A stretch of DNA of 53,169 nucleotides from the NCBI GenBank assembly GCA_026002835.1, contig BPGC01000015.1, positions 1-53,169 of the forward strand, written 5' to 3'. Position numbers and translations under genes: made by a program. Source of the stretch: Candidatus Nitrosocaldaceae archaeon. Its GTDB lineage: Archaea > Thermoproteota > Nitrososphaeria > Nitrososphaerales > Nitrosocaldaceae. This document shows positions 22,199 to 29,389 of the stretch, piece by piece. The notes under the pieces were generated by a model that did not search any database, was not told the DNA's origin, and saw only the letters and a list, made by a program, of their open reading frames with translations. Positions within the stretch are counted from its first letter, which is position 1. Each line of letters starts with the position of its first letter.

Positions 22199-22286
22199 AG
22201 CCCGGTGGAGAGAGATCGCCGAGTGTAGCGGCCAAGCATGCAGGCCTTTGGAGCCTGCGACCCCAGTTCGAATCTGGGCCGGGCTA
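22199..22286 (+). tRNA. tRNA-Gln (anticodon TTG) with 15-base D-arm intron
   Basis: Acceptor strands AGCCCGG (22199-22205) and CCGGGCT (22279-22285) pair over seven bases, with discriminator A at 22286 and no encoded CCA. The anticodon stem CAGGC/GCCTG encloses loop CTTTGGA, anticodon TTG. The T arm is CCCAG TTCGAAT CTGGG. A normal D arm (GTGT/GCAT with AGCGG loop) forms only if 22209-22223 is removed, leaving a 73-base tRNA. A TATA-like TTTATAATAATA lies just upstream. A spare copy of AGCCCGG precedes the gene at 22189-22195. The 3' part is the likely attachment site of the adjacent integrase element. Confidence 0.9.
22209..22223 (+). other. Predicted 15-base tRNA intron (bulge-helix-bulge)
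   Basis: Within the tRNA-Gln D arm. CGGT (22203-22206) pairs with GCCG (22218-22221) as a four-base central helix. Three-base bulges follow on each side: GGA at 22207-22209 and AGT at 22222-22224. Cutting after the second base of each bulge, as the archaeal splicing endonuclease does, removes exactly these 15 bases and restores TGG-TGTAGCGG. A GAGA tetraloop closes the intron helix. Confidence 0.75.
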
Positions 22287-22321
22287 TCAATTCCTCGTTT
22301 CGTAAGACTAATTATAATGTG

Positions 22322-23470
22322 ATGAGCAGAGATATCTACCAGAGGGAAAAGGTATTAAATTATTGGATAGCTAAGGCTAAAGAAGACCCATATAACTCCA
22401 AAGAGATACTAAAATTTGTCCAATATATGCAAGAGAATGGAAGAGCTATGTTATGGATAAAAGGGTGTATAGTTGTATTATTAGAGCTTAGCAGGATATT
22501 AGGCAAGAACTTTGGCAATGCTACTAAAGAGGATATCAAGAGGGTATTAAATGAGATAGATAATAGAGACTATAGCATGCATACAGTAATGAAGTTTAGG
22601 CAAGTAATAAAATACTTCTATAAGGTTGTGTATGGCAATAATGAATACTATCCAGAAGAGGTTAGATGGATACATAAGGTTAGTAAGGATAAGAAAAGAG
22701 AGCATAACTCCCTATCCTATGACGATTTCTTAACAGAAGAAGAGATAGAGTTGCTAATAGATACAGCAGATACTATACAGAGGAAAGCATTCATAGCTGT
22801 TGGCTATGAAACAGGAGCAAGACCTGAAGAGCTATTGAATATTAAACTTAAAGATATACTATTTGATAGACTAGGAGCAAAGATAATAGTTAGAGGCAAA
22901 ACAGGAGAGAGGATAACTAGGGTAGTAGTATATGTATCATTATTAAAAGAATGGTTGAATATACATCCATATAAGAATGATAGAGAATCATACCTATGGC
23001 TATCTGAAGCAACAAATCATAAGTTCAAACCTATAGGCTTGAGAGCATCTGAGAAGATGTTTGAGAAGATAATGAGATTAGCAAACATTAAGAAGAGAAG
23101 CAGATTGTATATCCTAAGACATAGTAGAGCAACTCATCTAGCAAATAAGATGACAGAAGCCCAATTATGTTCATATTTTGGATGGAGGTTAGGAACTAAA
23201 GTTGTTCAGAAATACATTCATCTATCTGGTATAAATATAGATAATACACTAGCAAGTATAGCTGGTTTAGAAGAGCATAGAGAAGAATCAAGATTAAAGA
23301 TAGTTAGATGTAGAAGATGTAAAGAGGTATTAAGTCCTAATAGTAAGTTCTGTATAAAGTGTGGTTTAGATACTAATGAGGATTATATAAGCAATAATGA
23401 GTTAGAAAGAGAAGTTAAGGAATTAAAAGAAATAGTATATGAAATATTGAGAAGATTAGACATTAAGTAA
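22322..23470 (+). CDS. Tyrosine recombinase (integrase) of an integrative element
   Basis: 382 residues from the ATG at 22322. The open frame runs back into the tRNA gene, but that part merely translates tRNA sequence. An N-terminal SAM-like core-binding domain (DIYQREKVLNYWIAKAKEDP) precedes the catalytic domain, with R in ETGARPEELL, H-x-x-R in LYILRHSRATHLA and the nucleophile Y in QKYIHLSG. A C-terminal zinc ribbon (CRRCKEVLSPNSKFCIKCG) and a short coiled coil follow. The start is 36 bases after the tRNA 3' end, the typical arrangement of an element integrated at a tRNA gene. The integrase is intact while several neighbours are broken. Confidence 0.92.
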   Translation: MSRDIYQREKVLNYWIAKAKEDPYNSKEILKFVQYMQENGRAMLWIKGCIVVLLELSRILGKNFGNATKEDIKRVLNEIDNRDYSMHTVMKFRQVIKYFYKVVYGNNEYYPEEVRWIHKVSKDKKREHNSLSYDDFLTEEEIELLIDTADTIQRKAFIAVGYETGARPEELLNIKLKDILFDRLGAKIIVRGKTGERITRVVVYVSLLKEWLNIHPYKNDRESYLWLSEATNHKFKPIGLRASEKMFEKIMRLANIKKRSRLYILRHSRATHLANKMTEAQLCSYFGWRLGTKVVQKYIHLSGINIDNTLASIAGLEEHREESRLKIVRCRRCKEVLSPNSKFCIKCGLDTNEDYISNNELEREVKELKEIVYEILRRLDIK

Positions 23471-23566
23471 CTCTTCTATCCTTTCTATCTTTTTTATTAT
23501 CAACTCTTTTAATTCTTCATTACTAAACTCTTTAAGCTCTTTATTACTTAATTTATTTAACTTCAT
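23456..23566 (-). CDS. Tiny helical protein (36 aa), element-borne
   Basis: Not recognised. 36 residues, MKLNKLSNKELKEFSNEELK and so on, a single charged amphipathic helix. It overlaps the 3' end of the convergent integrase gene by 15 bases and lies just before the ATPase stop. Tiny helical proteins are common on archaeal plasmids, but support here is composition only. Confidence 0.35.
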   Translation of the reverse strand: MKLNKLSNKELKEFSNEELKELIIKKIERIEELLNV

Positions 23567-23576
23567 CAATAGATAA

Positions 23577-24527
23577 TTATGCTATATCTCTAGGCAGTTT
23601 GAAACCTCTATTCCTTAACTCTTCATGAACCTCTCTAATAGCAAATGTAGATATTAGTTGAGCTTCATCTATGTATAGATGATATTTATTATTCAATGCT
23701 ATATTCTGTTTAGCATTAACATATAACATATGGATAAATAATGAACCTAAGAACTTGATAATATCATCAGCTATTGCTGAAGATAGATCAATAATGATAA
23801 TCTTATTCTCTTCTATCAATTTACTAATATCTATACTAGATTCCTCACAGTCAAATATTTGTTTAATACTAGCAATTGATAATAACTTATCTAACTTATT
23901 ATATACAGCTGTAAATGCTTCTATAGCATAGTTAGGATAGATATGATACCAATAATTACTTATATCATAATTACCAGAACCTTTTACTAACATATCTCTA
24001 TACTTCTTATTGCTTAATACTTTAGCAATCTTAGATAGAGTAGCAGGAGGATCAGCTTCTATTACTAGCAATAATGCATTCCTTAATATTGTCTCTAATC
24101 TATCTCCCCATGCATATTCATACAAATTCTTTAAAGCATTAATGAATGATAATACTACTAAATGATACTTTTTATAATCATTAATCTCTATTGGATTTAT
24201 CTTTATATTAGTATCTTCAGTATTGATATAGACAACTTTATTATCATAATCATTTAGTTCATTCTTTAATATATTATTGATATCTCTAGCAAGCATACCA
24301 TGAGGATCAATAAGCATAAAACCTTCTTTCTTTATAATATGCTGATACATTAATAACTTCATAGTTTCAGATTTACCAGAACCTGTTTCTCCCATTATCA
24401 AAGCATGAACTCTATCCTTGCTATCAATAGCATAGAATCTATCTTTAAAATCATCATAACCTATTATTGTTTTATCTTTATTTGCTAGTATCTTATCCTT
24501 TAAAGAAATATTATTATTGATCAACAT
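23577..24527 (-). CDS. FtsK/VirD4-like DNA-transfer ATPase, apparently C-terminally truncated
   Basis: 316 residues, P-loop ATPase of the HerA/FtsK/VirD4 superfamily. Walker A is GETGSGKS (46-53), followed by LIDPHGMLARDI typical of VirD4-like coupling proteins. Walker B-like IIIIDLSSA is followed by YHLYIDEAQLIS, the DEAQ box, and VHEELRNRGFKL. In the family another 60-100 residues normally follow this arginine-finger region, but here the frame stops after LPRDIA, so the end is missing or the gene is shortened. It ends a co-directional set of three genes (25739 to 23577) and would move element DNA between cells or pump it. Confidence 0.75.
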   Translation of the reverse strand: MLINNNISLKDKILANKDKTIIGYDDFKDRFYAIDSKDRVHALIMGETGSGKSETMKLLMYQHIIKKEGFMLIDPHGMLARDINNILKNELNDYDNKVVYINTEDTNIKINPIEINDYKKYHLVVLSFINALKNLYEYAWGDRLETILRNALLLVIEADPPATLSKIAKVLSNKKYRDMLVKGSGNYDISNYWYHIYPNYAIEAFTAVYNKLDKLLSIASIKQIFDCEESSIDISKLIEENKIIIIDLSSAIADDIIKFLGSLFIHMLYVNAKQNIALNNKYHLYIDEAQLISTFAIREVHEELRNRGFKLPRDIA

Positions 24528-24536
24528 ACTACACTT

Positions 24537-24977
24537 CTAAATATAATAATACTCCTTCTTTGCTTCTATTATAGCTCTCTCCAACTCTTCCTTCTTTTTG
24601 CTAATATTATCTTTAATATTACCTTCTAACAATCCCTCTTCTATCAGTTCATTAGTTATCAATATCTTTGATAATGCCTTCTTATTATCAGATTCAACTA
24701 TAGCTATTAGTGTTAAGATGATATCTAATCTACTCATTAACTCTCTTTTGCTATTAAAATCATCAGCATTCTTTATAGCATTATCTATCTCTTTCTTAAT
24801 ATCGTATAATTTATCAATAAGCTCTTTATTATCATTAATACCGTTAGCAATTAATGATTCTAAATCATACTCTTTAATGATAGCATACATTCTCTTTAGG
24901 CTATTTATCCTATTATCATTCATATTCTCAATATCATACAATCTGTATAGTTTCTGTCTTAATTTGAATAGATCCAT
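24537..24977 (-). CDS. Coiled-coil protein of the element (146 aa)
   Basis: Not recognised. 146 residues, almost entirely predicted helix, rich in Lys/Glu/Asp/Leu/Ile (for example SLKRMYAIIKEYDLESLIAN and KKKEELERAIIEAKKEYYYI). No membrane span. It lies 9 bases before the ATPase and 12 after the upstream gene, so the three are probably one operon. An accessory or scaffolding part of the DNA-transfer machine is possible but unproven. Confidence 0.6.
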   Translation of the reverse strand: MDLFKLRQKLYRLYDIENMNDNRINSLKRMYAIIKEYDLESLIANGINDNKELIDKLYDIKKEIDNAIKNADDFNSKRELMSRLDIILTLIAIVESDNKKALSKILITNELIEEGLLEGNIKDNISKKKEELERAIIEAKKEYYYI

Positions 24978-24989
24978 TCTATTATATAA

Positions 24990-25739
24990 TTATAGCATTG
25001 AACCAGAGGTATATGGTTTAACTCCATCTGTTAATATTCTCATATTATTAATACTATCTGGTAACATTAAAGATACTATCTCAAAATCTGCTAGTATTGG
25101 ATATCTATCAGAATTTAATAATGGTCTCTTTGGTTTATTATAGATAATATTACTATACTTTATCCTCTTCCATATTAACATGTCTTTTAATGCTACTAAT
25201 AACTCATTAAATAGTTTGTTAGTATTACTAGCAATCATTATATTTGCTAGATAATGCTTTGCTGATAGTTTATGCTTTATCATATCATTATAAGCATGGT
25301 ATATACTATCTCTAACCTTTTCATGCTTCTTTAGATATAATGCTATATTACTTCTACTATCCTTTGCTTTAATATGCATAGCAAATACAGCTATATCTTG
25401 CTCTTCTATCTGCTTATAATCTGCTAATACTCTATACAATGCTAATGGTTCTAACCTATCAGTAAATGGTATAGCATAATGCTTCTTTAACTTTAATAAT
25501 GCTTTATAGTTTAGATCTAAATCTAATAAATCATTATATTCTCTTAATGTTATATGCATAACATTATTAAACAATCTAGCATACTCCTCATCTATCAATA
25601 TTATAGGTTTTATTATATCTGGTTCTTTGTAATATAGTATAAATATCATTTCATCTATTCTCTCTATAACATACTTTAGAGTATTAGCTGTATCATTAAA
25701 CTGATAGGTATCATGGAATACTATTGCATATTGCTTCAC
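24990..25739 (-). CDS. Element protein upstream of transfer ATPase (249 aa), possibly its detached N-terminal domain
   Basis: Not firmly recognised. 249 residues from a GTG start, mixed alpha/beta. Residues about 150-249 (LFNELLVALKDMLIWKRIKY... ILADFEIVSLMLPDS) look like the segment that in some one-piece VirD4/FtsK-like conjugation ATPases precedes the nucleotide-binding domain, where a [LI]xxxEhxxLxxLP motif occurs. Together with the short ATPase encoded two genes downstream, this suggests a split ATPase. That is an inference from motif resemblance only. Confidence 0.45.
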   Translation of the reverse strand: MKQYAIVFHDTYQFNDTANTLKYVIERIDEMIFILYYKEPDIIKPIILIDEEYARLFNNVMHITLREYNDLLDLDLNYKALLKLKKHYAIPFTDRLEPLALYRVLADYKQIEEQDIAVFAMHIKAKDSRSNIALYLKKHEKVRDSIYHAYNDMIKHKLSAKHYLANIMIASNTNKLFNELLVALKDMLIWKRIKYSNIIYNKPKRPLLNSDRYPILADFEIVSLMLPDSINNMRILTDGVKPYTSGSML

Positions 25740-25758
25740 ATTATATAATTATATACTG
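25740..25758. promoter_or_regulatory. Shared palindromic AT element between divergent genes
   Basis: Only 19 bases separate the start codons of the divergent genes at 25739 and 25759, and they are filled by the palindrome TTATATAATTATATA. The same TATAATTATA core sits directly before starts at 24977 and 27049/27064. It is too close to the starts to act as an ordinary TATA box for leaderless transcripts. Confidence 0.4.
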
Positions 25759-26136
25759 ATGAGGGTAGTATGTATATCAGAAGTAAAAGAGAAGCCAATA
25801 ACAATATATGACTATATACCATATAATACAATGGAGAATGGTAAACCAATAGATAATCATAGATTGTATATTAGATACAATAAAGAGTATGAGTTAGTTA
25901 AAGAGTATTACTTTACTAAAGCTCCTATAACTCATATAACTATTGATAATGGAAGGTATAAGATGATAAATGGATATAGCAATAATGAAGAAGAAGTATT
26001 GTATAGAAATAATGAGTTAAGACATGTAATAGCATTTGCTAATAATATAACTGCTAAGATATGGCAGATACATGCATTAGCTATATGCCAACATAAAGAA
26101 CCATTTAAGAGTATTAATTGTAATTATACTACCTAA
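25759..26136 (+). CDS. Hypothetical element protein (125 aa)
   Basis: Not recognised. 125 residues beginning MRVVCISEVKEKPITIYDYI; probable beta-rich N-terminal half and a helical end with two cysteines (ALAICQHKE, INCNYTT). No signal or membrane segment. Divergent from the transfer-operon genes; its end lies 27 bases before the ancestral stop codon of the broken DUF932 gene. Confidence 0.5.
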   Translation: MRVVCISEVKEKPITIYDYIPYNTMENGKPIDNHRLYIRYNKEYELVKEYYFTKAPITHITIDNGRYKMINGYSNNEEEVLYRNNELRHVIAFANNITAKIWQIHALAICQHKEPFKSINCNYTT

Positions 26137-26163
26137 TTTTTTATAATAAAAATAATAATGGAG

Positions 26164-27039
26164 TTATAGATACTTACTCATTACAGCATGTAATCTATGA
26201 GTCATATATGATCTTGTTAATGCTCCAGCTCTACTATCATGATTAATTACATATGTTATACCATATTAATTACATATGTTATACCATTGAATACTTGCCA
26301 TAGGTTCTCTTCTCTTAACAATTCTACTTTTAACCTATTATCCTCTCTTTCTATTCTTATTGGTGTTGATTTATAATACTTCATTGGGAAGTTTAGTTCT
26401 GCTAACTTTTCTGCTATCTCTTTATTTATTATCTTTCTAGCCATCTTCTTATACATTATTGCTAATTGTTCTGCATAAGCTAATGCTGACTCTAATGCCT
26501 TCTCAAAATCTGCTAATAGTTCTTTTGGATTACCAATATGCCTTCTACTAAATGTTATACCTCTTACTTTAGCAGTTGCACCATTCCTACATGCTAACCT
26601 GTAACTAAAGCTATCAACTGCTAAACTGCTTGTTCCATCTATACTATTTCTTATTGATACTCCAAACTGTACCATATCGTTAATATCTACCTCTTTTAAC
26701 TTATCTGATAGCAAATCAATTACTATTGCATTCTCATGTCTATCTGTTCTGCTTCTTAATATTAATAGATTGTATCTATCCTTTACATTATATACCATAT
26801 CCTCTACTAACTGATTAGGTATTACTGCAAAGTTTCTGCCAACTAACCCAACTATATCTAAATGCTTACCATATATGCTATTAACCTCTTTTACTACTGC
26901 TTTTGTATGCTTTAATTGCTTTAATGTCCCTTCCTCAGTCTTTAAATATATCTTACCTTCTCCTACTTTGTATTCTGGAAATGGATATGCTATATTCCTT
27001 TAATAGCAATGTTGCTTCTAATTGCTCTACTAACTCCAT
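26164..27039 (-). pseudogene. DUF932 (phage/plasmid-like) protein gene with two disruptions
   Basis: The longest intact piece (26256-26798) contains SIRNSIDGTSSLAVDSFSYR and LACRNGATAK, the hallmark of DUF932 proteins found on phages and plasmids. The frame continues upstream without stop (NIAYPFPEYKVGEGKIYLKT) and joins an ATG at 27039 (MELVEQLEATLLLK) if one extra base near 26996 is removed. Downstream, a 23-base tandem duplication (26242-26287) shifts the frame and creates a premature stop at 26256. Without it the protein would continue INHDSRAGALTRSYMTHR to a stop at 26164. The original product was about 283 residues. Both lesions are visible directly; function of DUF932 in archaea is not known. 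Confidence 0.75.
26242..26287. repeat. 23-base perfect tandem duplication
   Basis: Two adjacent copies (26242-26264 and 26265-26287), each starting ATTAATTACATATG and ending TTATACCAT. It lies in the 3' part of the DUF932 gene and frameshifts it. Confidence 0.95.
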
Positions 27040-27082
27040 AGTCTCTCATAATATAATTATATAATGATGAAAGAGGAGATTA

Positions 27083-27239
27083 GTGAAATGTAATAACTGT
27101 GAACACTATGCTGTCTGTTCAATTATCAGACATGTATTCCCAATACAGAATGAATATGCTGAAGATACAAGAGCCATTTGATATCAATGATATAGCAAAG
27201 ATATGCAGATATTATAGCAATATTAATTCTCTTGTATAA
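27083..27239 (+). pseudogene. Small cysteine-rich protein gene, frameshifted
   Basis: From a GTG at 27083, preceded by GAGGAG, the frame reads VKCNNCEHYAVCSIIRHVFP with a C-x2-C-x5-C pattern. After AEDTR it hits a stop; the next frame continues EPFDINDIAKICRYYSNINS to a TAA at 27237. A single-base indel near 27170 explains this. A putative metal-binding protein of about 51 residues before damage. Confidence 0.4.
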
Positions 27240-27272
27240 CTCCTCATTTTATTTATAAAAAATAAGAATGGT

Positions 27273-27479
27273 TTATGCTATTACTCCTTCTTTCCTAGCA
27301 TTCTCTTCTGTATCTATATAGAAATCTATATATGTGCATTCTCTCCCTCTGTCTCTCCTAAGCCTATTATTACCAACTCTCTTACCTTTTAACTCCTTAT
27401 ACTTATCAATCAAGGCTTTGAACTTGCTCTCTATTACAGTTTTGCTGTTTAATACTAATGATCTTGCTTCATTCTCCAT
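27273..27479 (-). CDS. Hypothetical element protein (68 aa)
   Basis: Not recognised. 68 residues, helical N-terminal half (VIESKFKALIDKYKELKGKR) then a basic stretch NRLRRDRGRE and CTYIDFYIDTEENARKEG. It could be a small nucleic-acid-binding protein, but nothing specific supports this. Surrounded by frameshifted genes, so it may itself be a fragment. Confidence 0.4.
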   Translation of the reverse strand: MENEARSLVLNSKTVIESKFKALIDKYKELKGKRVGNNRLRRDRGRECTYIDFYIDTEENARKEGVIA

Positions 27480-27566
27480 TACTATCTCTTCTCTTTACCT
27501 TCTCATTTCTACAATATCCTCCATAGATTATCATTAACATCTAATAACCATGCATCTTTCTTCATT

Positions 27567-27712
27567 TTACCTGTCTCTTGCTAGTTCTTGGTTCTCTAAT
27601 ACTTCTATCAATGCTTCAGCTTCTCCAGAGGGATTCCAGAAAGGAATCCTACTGCTCTATTAGCTTCCTTTGCCTTTCTCTCTGTTGAATTTATTGTTAT
27701 TGCTTTAGCCAT
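27567..27712 (-). pseudogene. Small element gene, frameshifted
   Basis: The ATG at 27712 opens MAKAITINSTERKAKEANRA followed by VGF; shifting frame at about 27642 continues WNPSGEAEALIEVLENQELA and RDR to a TAA at 27567. The two halves make one sensible helical protein of about 48 residues, so I read it as a single-indel pseudogene. A further 18-residue frame (27509-27565, MKKDAWLLDVNDNLWRIL) follows. Confidence 0.35.
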
Positions 27713-28111
27713 TCTGCCCTCATAATATAATAGTAAGAAATGTTCGATTCTAACAACATAACTAGATATATCTCTTTCCTCTTACCCATGAGCATCTCTT
27801 CCTTAACTTATTGATGGGGCGAACTAATTTTTGATAAGATACTACCAGATTATAAAGATAAAGATGTTACCAATTAGTATTGGTGAGTGGGCTCCTTATG
27901 TAGATAAATTTGTCTCTATAATACAAGAACTGATTAATGAAAAATGGTTTGTAGAATAACTTTAATTATAGATATTTTTAATAACTTTCATGTAAAATCA
28001 TTCATTATAGATCATAAGATTTATAATGTTAATAGTAGTTAGCAAAAGAATTCATAGACAAAAGAGTTATTCGACACAGCATAATGAAAGTATAAATTGA
28101 TCTAATAAATG
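27713..28111. other. Degenerate part of the element, no intact gene
   Basis: About 400 bases without a convincing gene. On the plus strand 27864-27959 encodes MLPISIGEWAPYVDKFVSII and a few more residues; a preceding frame (KILPDYKDKDV) may be its shifted 5' part. A lone IS terminus lies at 28065-28081. Confidence 0.4.
28065..28081. repeat. Solo terminal repeat of the IS5-like element
   Basis: AGTTATTCGACACAGCA; its reverse complement matches the left end of the IS at 42922 (TGCTGTGTTGAATAACT) at 16 of 17 bases. No transposase of that type lies beside it, so it is a remnant or an unoccupied end. Confidence 0.6.
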
Positions 28112-28245
28112 TTATATATTGAATAATTTTTCTGCCATTAATAGCACATTATAAGAATCTCCTTCGATATACTTTACAAAAGCTTCTCTCTTATTTTCCC
28201 ATAGGTTATATATTGTATCCCATTTGTTCTTGAAGAATTGACAAT
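28112..28245 (-). pseudogene. 3' fragment of a gene cut by the IS1595-like insertion
   Basis: An open frame with no start runs from the IS edge to a TAA at 28112, reading FFKNKWDTIYNLWENKREAF then VKYIEGDSYNVLLMAEKLF. Composition looks coding. Its 5' part is not visible on the other side of the IS. Confidence 0.35.
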
Positions 28246-28247
28246 AG

Positions 28248-29134
28248 ATTTAGGTGATTAGTCATTATTACCCACTTCTAATTACCTCTATTATCTTATC
28301 GAATACATTACCTCTATTATTATATCTGAACTCTAACTCTTTAAGATAGTATGGAAATAACTCTTTACTAACTGCTATGATATCTTAACAATCTCTCTTT
28401 AGCATAGCTCCGATCCTTCTATACCATTAATGTATACCATTAGCAAATCTTATACTCTTATCTATCCTCTCATGTTTAAAACCATATAATACTAGAGTAT
28501 CATAACCTTTGTATTTATCAGTATATATTATTGATCCTCTCTTAACTTTTTTAATAGTTTCTCTTAATAATGTCTCAGCTCTTACATCATTAACTATCTC
28601 AACCTTTACTTTACCATTCCTCTCTAATATACCAAATACTGGTATCTTATTATATGAACCTCTACCTCTCTTTCCTTTTCTTTTACCTCCAAAGTATGCT
28701 TCATCAGCCTCTACTTCTCCTTTTAATATATCATCCTTTATAGAATAGTTATAGATCTTCTCCCTAATTATAGTATATATCTTATATGTAGTACGATATG
28801 CTAATCCTAGTTCTTTACTAGCCTTTAATACTGGTATCTCTAACTCAAATAGCTTTAATGCTCCTATGAACTTTGTGAATTGTATCCTTAATCCATATAG
28901 TATGCTATCTCTCCTTACACTCCATTCCTTCTTGCATCTATAGCATCTATAGCAGTTATCCTTAACTCTGCCTATATGCTCATTATTGCAGTATATGCAT
29001 CTATCAAACCTCTTAAGTATACCCTTATCCCTTAACCACTCCTCTGCCTTCTTCTCATCATTTATCTTTGCTAGTTCTATTAGTTTCATATACTGTTATT
29101 ATATAGATGGGTATTATTAACCAATCACCTAAAT
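28248..29134. mobile_element. IS1595-like insertion sequence (decayed)
   Basis: About 887 bases. The left end ATTTAGGTGATTAGTCATTA and the right end, read inward on the minus strand (ATTTAGGTGATTGGTTAATA), form imperfect inverted repeats of about 26 bases. The element contains the broken transposase gene at 28268-29089. No clear target duplication is seen. Confidence 0.75.
28268..29089 (-). pseudogene. IS1595-family transposase, C-terminus frameshifted
   Basis: The first 220 codons are intact: zinc ribbon CIYCNNEHIGRVKDNCYRC with YRCKKEWSVR, an HTH LKASKELGLAYRTTYKIY, and the DDE core with VEADEAYFGGKRKGKRGRG and SIIYTDKYKGYD. After RFANGIH a stop occurs at 28427. Downstream, other frames read NGIE, then SYAKERLLRYH, then VSKELFPYYLKELEFRYNNR up to a TAA at 28268, the expected C-terminal part with N-x-R. 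At least three indels separate these pieces, so the enzyme is dead or lacks its last catalytic residue. Confidence 0.8.
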
Positions 29135-29389
29135 AATAGTAATATCATAGTTAATATATTAAGAATATAAAAGAAGAAAAGCCAAATCCCAGTATTATTA
29201 ACTATGTTTGAAAAATGGTTTATCATCAATGGCACAATAATAGATACTGCTATACCATCTAGTATTTCTTTAATAGCCTATTTATATCCATGTTCTATAT
29301 TAGGCATGCTAATTATTCTTGGATGATATTTATGAACTCTTATAATTGGGCTATAAAGAAATATTTTATAAAATTATGTAAGGTTATAT
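29135..29389. other. AT-rich spacer between decayed element and radical SAM gene
   Basis: 255 bases. Only a weak plus-strand frame (29204-29326, MFEKWFIINGTIIDTAIPSS, 40 residues, hydrophobic) is present, with a TATA-like AGAATATAAAAG upstream. No copy of the tRNA-Gln 3' end is found here. Confidence 0.3.

Noticed and set aside
22199..22286. tRNA-Gln as a pseudogene broken by insertion
   Set aside because: The insert fits a bulge-helix-bulge exactly and all arms pair after removal, so an intron is the better reading.
22238..22321. Longer integrase start inside the tRNA gene (MQAFGACDPSSNLGRAI)
   Set aside because: Those residues are tRNA sequence read as protein; the ATG at 22322 is a better start.
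29204..29326. 40-residue hydrophobic frame on the plus strand
   Set aside because: No context or recognisable motif; it lies in a decayed spacer beside an IS and could be chance.
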